Assembly: GCA_003233295.1 (NCBI GenBank)
Contig: QILJ01000051.1
Location: 1-14,410 of the forward strand
Length of the DNA: 14,410 nt
Source: Ignavibacteria bacterium
Lineage (GTDB): Bacteria; Bacteroidota; Ignavibacteria; Ignavibacteriales; Melioribacteraceae
Direction: 5' to 3'
Both the position numbers and the translations under genes were made by a program. Each line of letters opens with the position of its first letter. The first letter of the stretch is position 1. Positions 6,112 through 14,117 of this stretch are shown piece by piece. The notes under the pieces were generated by a model. That model saw nothing but the letters and a program-made list of their open reading frames with translations, made no database searches and was not told where the DNA came from.

Positions 6112-6684
6112 ATTAAACGCAAATATAAAATTTAATCGTACCGAACTTAGATTCAGAGTTTGTTCTTTTTTTGATAGTTCATTAGTCTCCCAATCGCTAA
6201 TTGTCAATATTTGATTGGGAAATAATAGTAAATAATTAAATTCAATTGCTAAAAAATCGCTTGGCGTTACACCAGCAAGCAAATCAAAGCCAATTGAATT
6301 GGAAATCTCCTCATTAACAATCCACCCACCTCCCATATCTGGAGCATTTCCACCAGCATTATCACCTGTAATAAAATAGTAACCTAATCCCGCACCTAAA
6401 TAAAAAGCCTTACCTGTATTCAATGGTTTAATAAGTCCTTGGCAGCCAACGTTTAAAATATAAACATTATCGCTTCTATACAATTTTACCGATTCTGAAT
6501 GAAAGTTAATATTAGCATCAAAATTAGCTCTTAACGCAAATTTACTTGAGATATTATAAAAGTAATTTAACCCAACACCGAAAGTCAAAGGTATTACTCC
6601 AATTGATATTTTTCCGCCAAGTTTATGGTCTTGTGCAAATACAATTGAAGTTAATAGCACGAAAATAGTGATTGTCTTTTTCAT
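6106..6684 (-). CDS. Small outer-membrane beta-barrel protein (paralogue 1)
   Basis: A 192-residue exported protein of unknown function. A Sec signal peptide is clear: MKK, a hydrophobic core, then cleavage after FA (about residue 17) before QDHKLGG. The mature chain alternates polar and hydrophobic residues in short strands rich in Gly/Tyr/Phe (for example YLGAGLGYYF) and ends in a strand finishing FIFAFNL, as expected for an 8-stranded OmpA/OmpW-like outer-membrane barrel. It is clearly homologous to the next upstream gene: shared HKLGG.IS.G, GAG.GYY, AP.........N..SN..G.DLL.G and IEFNY. The two lie in tandem 50 nt apart on the same strand and may be co-transcribed. No ligand or partner can be inferred; a lineage-specific porin-like or adhesin-like role is possible. 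Confidence 0.8.
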   Translation of the reverse strand: MKKTITIFVLLTSIVFAQDHKLGGKISIGVIPLTFGVGLNYFYNISSKFALRANFDANINFHSESVKLYRSDNVYILNVGCQGLIKPLNTGKAFYLGAGLGYYFITGDNAGGNAPDMGGGWIVNEEISNSIGFDLLAGVTPSDFLAIEFNYLLLFPNQILTISDWETNELSKKEQTLNLSSVRLNFIFAFNL

Positions 6685-6734
6685 CTATTCACTTATTATC
6701 TGAGACCCTTCTAACAGATTAAACTTTAACAGCC

Positions 6735-7334
6735 CTATAAACTAAACGTAAATACAAAGTTTATACTAAACATATGAATGATGATTTTCTCTTCTTTGGT
6801 GTATGTTCCTGTACCGTCAAACGGAGAAAGTTCTAATAGTAGTATTTTATAATTAAATTCTATTGACCATGTTTCTGAGGTTTCTATTCCCATCAAGAGA
6901 TCAAGCCCAAATGTATTGGAAAAATCATTTGATAGGACATAGGCTTGTTCCTGTTCATATTCTGGAGCGTGTCCTCTTTCACCTGACGGTGATAATAAGT
7001 AGTAGCCCACACCAGCACCAAAATATAACTTGTTCTCAGAATAAAATGGTCTTGTTAATAATTGTACTGAAATACTTTTGCTGAATAAATGTACACTTCT
7101 AAACATTAAATTTGGTTTTGGAGTATCTAGCATATACTCAGCTTCTAAAAGTGTCCTGAAATTAATGACATCTGAAATTTCGTAAACATATACAACGCCG
7201 ACACCGAGCTCAACTGGTGAAAGCCCGAGCGATATTTCTCCGCCGAGTTTATGGTTTTGAGGAAGTACAACTGTGCTTGCTAAAATTAAAATAACTAGTA
7301 TTCTTATTAATTTTATTTTTAACAAACTAACCAC
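6735..7334 (-). CDS. Small outer-membrane beta-barrel protein (paralogue 2)
   Basis: A 199-residue paralogue of the preceding (downstream) barrel gene. The N-terminus is basic then hydrophobic (to about residue 24), with likely cleavage before QNHKLGGE, and the last strand ends SINFVFTFSL. Like its partner it has GAGVGYY, HAPEYEQ.., SNTFGLDLLMG and IEFNY, so the two arose by duplication and diverged mainly in the loop around residues 60-95 and in the loop before the last strand. The start used here is GTG at 7334; the next Met is far inside, and a TTG at codon 4 is the only close alternative, so the exact N-terminus is uncertain by a few residues. It is first of the pair, divergent from the B12 uptake unit across about 290 bp. 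Confidence 0.78.
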   Translation of the reverse strand: MVSLLKIKLIRILVILILASTVVLPQNHKLGGEISLGLSPVELGVGVVYVYEISDVINFRTLLEAEYMLDTPKPNLMFRSVHLFSKSISVQLLTRPFYSENKLYFGAGVGYYLLSPSGERGHAPEYEQEQAYVLSNDFSNTFGLDLLMGIETSETWSIEFNYKILLLELSPFDGTGTYTKEEKIIIHMFSINFVFTFSL

Positions 7335-7628
7335 TTGGTATATCCATAAATATATAATAATACATTGTTCAATTATTTAATAAAATATTGAATTACTATG
7401 CCAATTCAAAAAGGTTTAGTAATTTTCTAGAACTATAAATATCTTGATTATTTTTATGAACAAAACGAAATCGACATAAATGTCGCTCTACAAATTTTAT
7501 CAGTACAAATCCGTTCCATCAGTTAGATCAGCGTTCTATTAACATAAAATTTGGATTTTGACAAACATTTAATTTGTTTTGGAATCCAATACATTCTTTT
7601 TTAACTTCGCATAAGTTCTTTCAAATTG
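7335..7628. other. Intergenic region between the barrel genes and the riboswitch, with two inverted repeats
   Basis: Nothing coding is visible. A short palindrome, CGACAT (7472-7477) AA ATGTCG (7480-7485), resembles small dispersed repeats. A nested inverted repeat sits at 7551-7589: outer TTGGATT/AATCCAA (7551-7557 and 7583-7589), inner ACAAA/TTTGT (7561-7565 and 7573-7577). A TTGACA-like hexamer lies at 7558-7563 inside it, but no convincing -10 partner was identified. AACTT/AAGTT (7603-7607, 7613-7617) is a further small palindrome just before the riboswitch, where its promoter must lie. Confidence 0.35.
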
Positions 7629-7798
7629 TTTACGGTGCCAGCAATTGGATAATAGGGAAACCGGTTAAAATCCGGTACTGCCCCGCAACTGTAATGGATA
7701 AAGATCTTCTGATATAATACCACTGTTCCGATCTATCGGAATGGGAAGGTTTCAGTAAGAATTCCACAGTCAGGAAACCTGCCGTAAATTATCATTTT
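7629..7798 (+). ncRNA. Cobalamin (AdoCbl-type) riboswitch
   Basis: The RNA carries the conserved cobalamin-aptamer blocks in order: GGTGCCA (7634-7640), GGGAAACCGGT with TCCGGTACTGCCCCGCAACTGTAA spanning about 7655-7695, CCACTG (7720-7725), TGGGAAGG (7742-7749) and the B12 box AGTCAGGAAACCTGCC (7779-7794). The closing P1 helix is perfect over 7 bp: TTTACGG (7629-7635) with CCGTAAA (7792-7798). It precedes a TonB-dependent receptor by about 120 nt, as is usual for btuB-type transporters. Binding of adenosylcobalamin should lower expression of the receptor and the lipoprotein behind it. Identification is by motif; the class subtype was not computed. Confidence 0.96.
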
Positions 7799-7819
7799 AA
7801 TCAATCTTCGTGGGTGAGG

Positions 7820-7860
7820 TTAGATTATTCAGAAGCGCAGAAATTTTTCTGCCGGTCTAA
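7820..7860 (+). promoter_or_regulatory. Possible expression-platform hairpin after the riboswitch
   Basis: GCAGAAA (7837-7843) pairs with TTTCTGC (7846-7852), and outside it TTAGA (7820-7824) can pair with TCTAA (7856-7860). There is no U-run after it, so it does not look like an intrinsic terminator. A role as an anti-sequestrator or transcript-stabilising hairpin is possible. Confidence 0.35.
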
Positions 7861-7890
7861 ATATTCCAATTGGTTAAACTGATTCGTTTG

Positions 7891-7917
7891 AAAGTCACAT
7901 TTATCATTTGTGATTTT
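7891..7917 (+). promoter_or_regulatory. Start-codon-proximal hairpin, candidate translational sequestrator
   Basis: AAAGTCACA (7891-7899) pairs with TGTGATTTT (7909-7917) through nine positions including one G-U, with a 9-nt loop. The stem covers the only SD-like purines (GAAAG, 7890-7894) and ends one nucleotide before the preferred ATG at 7919. It also contains the GTG at 7910. This placement fits translational control by the riboswitch upstream. Confidence 0.4.
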
Positions 7918-7918
7918 T

Positions 7919-10078
7919 ATGGAATTAAAGTTTAAAATATTATTGTTTGTTTGGTTTGCTGCAGTATCTATTGCAGCACAGAACATTACCGTTGTTGATT
8001 CGGTTAGCGGGAAACCTATACCCGATGTGATTATTACATCCGGCGCTTCTGATTTAGTTAGCAACAGCAATGGTGTTTTCTCATTGGATAAGTTTAACAA
8101 TGCTGACACATTAACTTTTAAGCATTTATCTTATCTTAAAAAACGAATTCCGGTTAATGCACTCAAAAACTCCTACAAAATAATACTATCACCAAAACAG
8201 ATCACTACTAGTCAAGTTTATATTGAAGGGAAAGCACCTCTGAACTCTACATCGGAAATGAGTGAGACCATTGAGCTTGACAACAGCAGTAAAGCAAGAT
8301 ACTCAAATCCGGCAGAAGTTTTAAAATATCACACAACACTAACGGTAAAAGACTACGGCGGAGATATCGGCATGAAGACGGTTTCTTCACGAGGTATGAG
8401 CAGCGAGAATACCGTTATCCTTTTTAATGAAGCTCGTGTTAATGATCTGCGGACAGGCTCATTTGACTTTTCAATGCTCGATGTCTTCTTGATTGATAAA
8501 ATAGAGTATATAAAAAATAACGGGAGCAACGGTTATCTTTCCAGCGGAGGAACGGTAAAAATATTTTCGGGGAATTTGAAAAACGAATCGTCCACAACTA
8601 TAGGAGCAATGTTCAATTCCAATCAGACTCAGAACTATTTTGCGTCGATTAAATCTGCTAAAAACAGCTTTTCTTACAGTGTTAATTTCAGCAGATCGTT
8701 CTCCCCCAATAAATACAACTACAATTTTGAGGGACAAAGTTTAGAAAGGAGCAATGCGCATTATTCAAAAACTTTTGTCAGCGGTGATATTAAATGGAGT
8801 GCAGATGACCTCGTAATAAAATTTTATACTCATTATTCACATCTGCTGAACGGACTTCCCGGATTTGTCGTTACGAATAACTATAACTCAAGTAAAGCCT
8901 CAACACTGACAAACGCTTTTTTGAATATAGCTAATCTTCACTACTTATTAAGTAAAAAATGGTTCTTCAATTCAACTCTAAGTTATCATAACCAATTCCT
9001 GCAGATGAATGACCCCGAGAATCAACTATTGGTGGATAGAAATTCACAGAGTTCAGCATTTCAAGATCTCTCCGCATTGAACAAGTTTACTTACAAGGGA
9101 GATGTTTCGGAGTATACACTCGGTTATGATTTCAACTATGCTCATGTTGATAGTTTATCAGCTTACATAAGCGGCTTATACAACTCTAATAATGCAAAAA
9201 GAGTTGAGCATAACTTTTCTGCTTCAGGAAATTACTTGGTTAAAGCGTTGGGATTCGATAGAATGATTTTCAGCGGCGGATTAAATTACCAGATTATCAA
9301 TGAAAACATATTATCTGTTAACAACTACAATTACCTGTCGTACAGAATTGGCGCGGTTTTTACTCATCAATATTTGCCGGCAACTGATTTCACATTCTCC
9401 TATAGTGATAATTACAGACATCCGACTTTCAACGAAAGATATTATTCATCACTCTACGGAAACACAAATCTTAAAGGAGAAAAGTACCGGTCTTTTAACG
9501 CCGGACTTAATACAAAATATGAACTGTTAGGTAAAGGGGAAATTGAATTAACATATTTTTCAATTTGGGGTGATAATAAAATCATTTGGACACCGACAAG
9601 ACTTGCGCTGCAAATACCAAGCAACATCAAGAATGTACGTTCACAAGGTATTGAGTTCAGTATCACTCAGCCATTTTGGAAAAAGCTTTTCGACATAGAA
9701 TTCATGTACACCTTTACGGATGTAAGAAACAGAAGCGCTGTTTCCCCCGATGATAATTCATATAATAAACAACTTATCTATACACCGAAACACAAGTGGA
9801 ATTTAAATGGGATTTTGAATATCAGCGACTTTAGTCTTTCGGTGAACACTACTTTTGTAAGCGAACGGTTTTATACATCGGACAATAACCCGAGGAACAG
9901 TCTTCCCCATTATTTTTTGATGGATATTTCTCTGTCATATAAATTCAACATTAACAACTTCGAGAACAGAATAACAATTAACGCATATAATATTTTGGAT
10001 GAAGACTACTTCATCATTCAGTCATATCCAATGCCATTAAAAACATTATCCATAAATTATCAAGTGAGGTTCTTATGA
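7919..10078 (+). CDS. btuB: TonB-dependent outer-membrane receptor, probable cobalamin transporter (BtuB-like)
   Basis: A 719-residue TonB-dependent receptor. A signal peptide (1-20, ending SIAAQ) is followed by a carboxypeptidase-regulatory-like domain (about 22-92; SGKPIPDVIIT, NGVFSL), typical of Bacteroidetes-group receptors. The plug spans about 115-220 (NPAEVLKY, VSSRGMSSENTVILFN, YLSSGGTVKI), and a 22-strand barrel should follow, ending in NYQVRFL. The length is at the short end for SusC-type and close to BtuB-like proteins. Cobalamin or another corrinoid is inferred as the substrate from the riboswitch directly upstream and the BtuG-like lipoprotein downstream. A GTG three codons earlier (7910) is in frame, but ATG at 7919 gives a normal signal peptide and is preferred. 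The TGA overlaps the next ATG (ATGA, 10075-10078), so the two are coupled. Confidence 0.9.
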   Translation: MELKFKILLFVWFAAVSIAAQNITVVDSVSGKPIPDVIITSGASDLVSNSNGVFSLDKFNNADTLTFKHLSYLKKRIPVNALKNSYKIILSPKQITTSQVYIEGKAPLNSTSEMSETIELDNSSKARYSNPAEVLKYHTTLTVKDYGGDIGMKTVSSRGMSSENTVILFNEARVNDLRTGSFDFSMLDVFLIDKIEYIKNNGSNGYLSSGGTVKIFSGNLKNESSTTIGAMFNSNQTQNYFASIKSAKNSFSYSVNFSRSFSPNKYNYNFEGQSLERSNAHYSKTFVSGDIKWSADDLVIKFYTHYSHLLNGLPGFVVTNNYNSSKASTLTNAFLNIANLHYLLSKKWFFNSTLSYHNQFLQMNDPENQLLVDRNSQSSAFQDLSALNKFTYKGDVSEYTLGYDFNYAHVDSLSAYISGLYNSNNAKRVEHNFSASGNYLVKALGFDRMIFSGGLNYQIINENILSVNNYNYLSYRIGAVFTHQYLPATDFTFSYSDNYRHPTFNERYYSSLYGNTNLKGEKYRSFNAGLNTKYELLGKGEIELTYFSIWGDNKIIWTPTRLALQIPSNIKNVRSQGIEFSITQPFWKKLFDIEFMYTFTDVRNRSAVSPDDNSYNKQLIYTPKHKWNLNGILNISDFSLSVNTTFVSERFYTSDNNPRNSLPHYFLMDISLSYKFNINNFENRITINAYNILDEDYFIIQSYPMPLKTLSINYQVRFL

Positions 10079-11127
10079 AAAAACTATTTCTCCTAACTGC
10101 AGTAGTATTATTATTCACATTCGTTTCATGTAAAAATGACAATAATCCAGTTGATCCGCCAAACGGAAGCATTAATAGAAGTATAGTAGTCATAAACGAG
10201 GGATTATTCTCTCAAAATAATTCGTCTATCACTAATTATAACCTGGAAGATAAAAGTGTTGAGAACGATGTTTATTCTGTGGCAAACAGCAATGCCAAAT
10301 TAGGCGATACCGCCAATGACCTTGTTATTGTTGGTGATAAGGGATATATCTCGGTTGATCAATCATACAAAATTGAAATTGTTAATATCAATACATTTAA
10401 AAGTCTTGGTATGATAGACCTAACCAACTACGGTGAGCCGAGACATTTATGCCTTATCGATTCAACTGCCGGATATATTACAACTTATAACGACATTGTT
10501 GTTCGCTTCGATCCTAAAACTCTGCAAATAATCGGGACTGTTGACGTCGGTTCAAAGCCGGAAGGAATTGTGAATCTCGGGAATAATTTGTTCGTCGCTA
10601 ACTCCGGCTGGGGTGTAGGAAATACTGTTAGTGTAATTGATATTAGCAGCTTCACGGTTAAAAAAGAGATCACAGTTAAAGTAAATCCTCAAACGATAGT
10701 TGAGGATGGGATCAATGTTTATGTTATCTCAACCGGCAGCTATAGCGGTGACGGATACGGAATGATAAGTGAGATCAGTCCTTCGTCCCTTACCGTAACC
10801 GATACATTGCCGATTGCTAAAAACCCTGGAAAAGCTGCGGTGGCAAGCAATAATCAATTACTTGTTATTAACGGTGATGGATTAGTTCAGGTACAGACAG
10901 GAGAATTAAAAATAATTAAAGAAACCTTGATCCCAGGTTCATCGGTAAACACTTTATTCGCTGTTATCTATTCGGTAACATACGACGCGAAAGATGACCT
11001 GATCTATTTAGGAAACCCAAAAGACTTTGCCCAGAACGGCGATGTTGCAATATTTGATTTTAGCGGGAATGAAAAAGGCAGATTTGATGTGGGAATAAAT
11101 CCCGGCACAATTGTGATCAAGAATTAA
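10075..11127 (+). CDS. Surface lipoprotein beta-propeller, BtuG-like corrinoid-binding protein
   Basis: A 350-residue lipoprotein. The signal peptide ends in a lipobox-like FVSC with C19, and CKNDNN after it resembles the Bacteroidetes surface-export signal (acidic residues just after the lipidated Cys). The rest is a run of YncE/DUF5074-type beta-propeller blades: repeated segments of about 40-45 residues such as VDPKTLQIIGTVDVGSKPEGI-like (around 148-166), followed by VSVIDISSFTVKKEITVKVNP and later SPSSLTVTDTLPIAKNPGK. In Bacteroides, BtuG is a seven-bladed propeller lipoprotein that binds B12 with extreme affinity on the surface and caps BtuB. Overlap with the receptor gene and the riboswitch upstream support the same role here; direct homology was not tested. 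A strong terminator follows. Confidence 0.8.
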   Translation: MKKLFLLTAVVLLFTFVSCKNDNNPVDPPNGSINRSIVVINEGLFSQNNSSITNYNLEDKSVENDVYSVANSNAKLGDTANDLVIVGDKGYISVDQSYKIEIVNINTFKSLGMIDLTNYGEPRHLCLIDSTAGYITTYNDIVVRFDPKTLQIIGTVDVGSKPEGIVNLGNNLFVANSGWGVGNTVSVIDISSFTVKKEITVKVNPQTIVEDGINVYVISTGSYSGDGYGMISEISPSSLTVTDTLPIAKNPGKAAVASNNQLLVINGDGLVQVQTGELKIIKETLIPGSSVNTLFAVIYSVTYDAKDDLIYLGNPKDFAQNGDVAIFDFSGNEKGRFDVGINPGTIVIKN

Positions 11128-11136
11128 TATTAATCT

Positions 11137-11173
11137 AAAAAAACCTCCGAGCTAATTAACCCGGAGGTTTTTT
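11137..11173. terminator. Strong bidirectional rho-independent terminator
   Basis: A near-perfect stem, AAAAAACCTCCG (11138-11149) with CGGAGGTTTTTT (11162-11173), has a 12-nt loop, with GC-rich core CCTCCG/CGGAGG and A/U runs on both sides. It serves the B12 unit on the plus strand, ending 10 nt after its last stop, and the saccharopine dehydrogenase gene on the minus strand, whose stop is at 11176. Confidence 0.92.
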
Positions 11174-11175
11174 AA

Positions 11176-12522
11176 TTATTCTATCTCTTTAACTTTTTCA
11201 ACAAACTTCAGATTAAGTTCTTCAAGTTCTTTCAATACTTTCTGATAAATATCCGGATGAGTTGGTATGTGAGTCCCTGTAAGTTTCAGTTCACCCAAAA
11301 GAATTAGTTTAGCCGCAATACCCGCCGGCGCACCAACTGTTTTAGCAATTGCAGTAATACCATTAGGTACACCATAATTAACTAATGTAGATACATATTT
11401 TTCTCTTTTATTTTGTTCGGGATATTCAGCAACAATTTCGTGAGCCAAAATCACCATATCCCTGGCGCCTTCCGGCAACGGCATTTTCTCTATAAGAATT
11501 TTCTGCATCACTTCAGCAGCCGTTTTTACATTTCCGCCTATTATCTCATCACTGAAAAGTCCAAGCCATTTGAAATTTTCCATTATCCTGCCGGTAGGAC
11601 TGATCTTTAGAAAATTTGCAATTCTCGGCTCAATTTTATTCCCGTTAGCGTTCAACGGTAAAAACATTTCTATAAATTCTCTATACGTCATCTTATCGAG
11701 ATTAGGAATTTTCAGATATTCATTCGGGATACCAAGTTTTACTATCTGCGCCCATGTTTCACTCCATCCCGGATAACGCAAAGTGCCTCTAACCATTGTT
11801 TTCACTTTACCAAGTTTGAACAGTTCCTGATAAACTAAAGAATCCCTATTAGGATAAGCTTCAAAAGTACCGACATCTTCAATTTCTACATTCCAAGTTC
11901 TATGAAATAATTGTTCATACGGCAGAAGTTTCATCTGTTCCTGTTCCATGTAAAGCGCTCCTACATCACCAGCCATTACAACGTTTCTCGGATTCCATGT
12001 AATGCAGTAATTAAGCGGGTTTGATTTAACCTCCGGCGCCGGGACACCGCTTCCGTAAGAAACAAAACTTGAAATATAACCGCTCTTATCTCTGATCCTC
12101 TGTATAAGTGACATAGCCGACATATGATCGATACCCGGGTCTAAACCCATCTCGTTCAGTATCAGAATTCCCTTGCGCTTTGCATCGTTATTAAGCAGCC
12201 CCACTCTTGAATTTTCATAACTCGCAGAGATAACGGACTTACTGTTTGTGAGACAATCCAAAGCAATTAAATATTGAAAAGGGGGAGCGAGAAAATTAAG
12301 TACAATATCTGCTTTTTGAATCAATGAATTTCTAAGGTTCTCGTCGTTTACATCAAACTGAACCGCCTCACCCCTAGGATGAGAACAAACTTTGCTGCAT
12401 GCGGCATCATAATTATAATCGGCAACAGTTACATGCCAATCATACTTATCAGCTTGTTCCAGCATATAGGAAATTAAGAATGGACTGCTTTGTCCAGCGC
12501 CTAAGATTAAAACATTTTTCAT
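11176..12522 (-). CDS. Saccharopine dehydrogenase family protein (Lys9/AASS C-terminal type)
   Basis: A 448-residue cytosolic NAD(P)-dependent enzyme. The Rossmann dinucleotide motif is LGAGQSS (7-13), followed by an acidic D35 at the end of beta2. NEMGLDPGIDHM (123-134) and YGSGVPAPEVKSNPLNY (156-172) are signatures of the glutamate-forming saccharopine dehydrogenases (yeast Lys9, C-terminal half of AASS), and the length agrees (about 445). The family interconverts saccharopine with 2-aminoadipate semialdehyde plus glutamate. In bacteria this is mostly lysine catabolism, though Lys-biosynthetic or other roles exist. No lysine-ketoglutarate reductase partner is in this window, so direction and pathway are open. 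It lies 150 nt downstream of mltF on the same strand; its own promoter could be in that gap. The shared terminator is at 11137-11173. Confidence 0.88.
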   Translation of the reverse strand: MKNVLILGAGQSSPFLISYMLEQADKYDWHVTVADYNYDAACSKVCSHPRGEAVQFDVNDENLRNSLIQKADIVLNFLAPPFQYLIALDCLTNSKSVISASYENSRVGLLNNDAKRKGILILNEMGLDPGIDHMSAMSLIQRIRDKSGYISSFVSYGSGVPAPEVKSNPLNYCITWNPRNVVMAGDVGALYMEQEQMKLLPYEQLFHRTWNVEIEDVGTFEAYPNRDSLVYQELFKLGKVKTMVRGTLRYPGWSETWAQIVKLGIPNEYLKIPNLDKMTYREFIEMFLPLNANGNKIEPRIANFLKISPTGRIMENFKWLGLFSDEIIGGNVKTAAEVMQKILIEKMPLPEGARDMVILAHEIVAEYPEQNKREKYVSTLVNYGVPNGITAIAKTVGAPAGIAAKLILLGELKLTGTHIPTHPDIYQKVLKELEELNLKFVEKVKEIE

Positions 12523-12671
12523 ATTAGTTCCGTCGCTTACTTTGAATATCAGTTCTTGTTAGAAAAAATTTAATAAAGTAAAATAGATAGATTAGCAGAA
12601 ATTCCCAAGAAAATTGAATTCCGTTTGAAAGAAATTTTGAATAAAATAGATTGATATCAATAATCCAGAAA

Positions 12672-14117
12672 TTATTTTTTTATAAACTTTTTATACTGTT
12701 CGTACCTATCCAGTATTTCCCTGACATATTTAACTGTTTCCTTTCCTCTGGCATATCCAACTTTAACTATGGGATCGTTGTAATACTTTGCTTCAGATTT
12801 TTTAAGGAGATATTCTTCGACATTACCATGCCATACATTAGGATCAGCGCCGTATTTTTTTGCTAAATTTCTTGCATCTACTACATGACTAGGACCGATA
12901 TTATAAGAAGCTAAAACGAATTTAATTCGTTCATCCAGATCAAGGATATCTTTGCTCCAATATTTTTCCAGCCACTTAAGATATTTTACACCGGCTTCAA
13001 TGTTTTGGTTTATATTGCTAAGATCATCTACTCCGAACCGCTTTGCAGTAGCCGGCATCAACTGCATAAGACCTTCTGCCCCAGCCCATGATTTTTTATG
13101 AGTTTTGAATTGTGATTCCTGATAAATCAGTGATGCTAACAAACGCCAGTCCCAGTTCAACTCAACAGCAGACTTTTTAATTATATCATCATATTGAGAT
13201 ATTTTCCCGCCGGTAAGTGAGAAATACTCGCTATTAATTCTTCGTCTAAATCCTTTAGTGTTTTTGAAATATCTATCGTAGATGGTATAGTAATCATTCT
13301 TCTTTTTTTCTTTCCTTAACCATTCATTAATTGTTTCAAGTAATTTAGGAGAGTTCTTTCTAACTGCCCAAGCGATTCTCTGCGGAAGAGATATCTCATA
13401 ATCAATATCTAGAATCGGATAATAGCCAGAGTAAAGCTCTGCAACATTCTTATCTGCAACAGTATAATCAATCTCACCGTTCGCCACCATCGTTATTAGA
13501 TCACCCGATGTAACATCCGCAGGAGCTTCAATTATATTCAGATCGGCGCCAATTTCGTTAGAAAGATTTTTCAAACGCATAACATGTGACGATGCCTTGC
13601 GCACTGTTATAGGCTTACCTATTAGATCGACTGGAGATCGGATCAGTCTTCTTTTTATCTGATGCAGTTTCATCTGTCGCCAGCTTTTAGGCTTCCGCTG
13701 CACTAACACTTGCGGCGTAAGAGTATAATATTCTGTGAATGCTACCGCTTTGGTTCTATCTTTTGTAACGGTTAAATTGAACGCTATCAAATCACCATCA
13801 CCGCTATTGAGAGCTTCAATCATTTCATCAAGTCCGTGAACTATCTTTACTTCTAGCCTGAGATTAAGATCAGCAGTCAATCGCTTTAACAGCTCATACT
13901 CATAACCCATAGGCTGCCCTCTATATATAAAGTAACTGTAGGCGTTGTATCCGGTAATGGCTATCAGTTTCCCTCTTTGCTGTATCTGATCAAGATCAAT
14001 TGATATTTTGGGAGTCTGTTCCAAGGGGTCATCCTTGATCTCTTTTACGCAGCCGAACAAACCCAAGCTCAAAAATAGGAACAGAACTAATTTTGATAGA
14101 TCGTTGTTTGTCAACAT
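12672..14117 (-). CDS. mltF: Membrane-bound lytic murein transglycosylase F-like lipoprotein
   Basis: A 481-residue two-domain periplasmic lipoprotein. The signal peptide ends in the lipobox LFGC with C23. A family-3 solute-binding-like domain (about 45-290; YNAYSYFIYRGQPMGYEYELL, TKDRTKAVAFTEYY) is fused to a lysozyme-like SLT domain (about 318-440). The catalytic glutamate is E334 in YQESQF, followed by SWAGAEGLMQLMPATA (343-358) and the conserved ASYNIGPSHV near 403-412. This architecture is that of E. coli MltF (518 residues), which cleaves glycan strands to 1,6-anhydro-MurNAc ends, with the binding-protein domain as a regulatory module. The ATG start gives a short polar N-terminus before the hydrophobic core. 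It lies upstream of the saccharopine dehydrogenase gene on the same strand, without functional link. Confidence 0.93.
   Translation of the reverse strand: MLTNNDLSKLVLFLFLSLGLFGCVKEIKDDPLEQTPKISIDLDQIQQRGKLIAITGYNAYSYFIYRGQPMGYEYELLKRLTADLNLRLEVKIVHGLDEMIEALNSGDGDLIAFNLTVTKDRTKAVAFTEYYTLTPQVLVQRKPKSWRQMKLHQIKRRLIRSPVDLIGKPITVRKASSHVMRLKNLSNEIGADLNIIEAPADVTSGDLITMVANGEIDYTVADKNVAELYSGYYPILDIDYEISLPQRIAWAVRKNSPKLLETINEWLRKEKKKNDYYTIYDRYFKNTKGFRRRINSEYFSLTGGKISQYDDIIKKSAVELNWDWRLLASLIYQESQFKTHKKSWAGAEGLMQLMPATAKRFGVDDLSNINQNIEAGVKYLKWLEKYWSKDILDLDERIKFVLASYNIGPSHVVDARNLAKKYGADPNVWHGNVEEYLLKKSEAKYYNDPIVKVGYARGKETVKYVREILDRYEQYKKFIKK

Noticed and set aside
7910..7912. GTG as the start of the TonB-dependent receptor
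   Set aside because: An in-frame ATG three codons later gives a standard signal peptide; the GTG lies within a hairpin and adds only MIF.
7825..8109. 94-codon minus-strand frame over the riboswitch leader and receptor N-terminus
   Set aside because: Antisense to the signal peptide and regulatory-like domain of the receptor and overlapping its leader; no motif and no support.
12650..12661. Perfect 12-bp palindrome ATTGATATCAAT just after the mltF stop
   Set aside because: Short, AT-rich and without a U-run or nearby partner; expected by chance at this composition.
12672..14117. Solute-binding domain fused to a lytic transglycosylase as a novel fusion
   Set aside because: This is the normal domain order of MltF.
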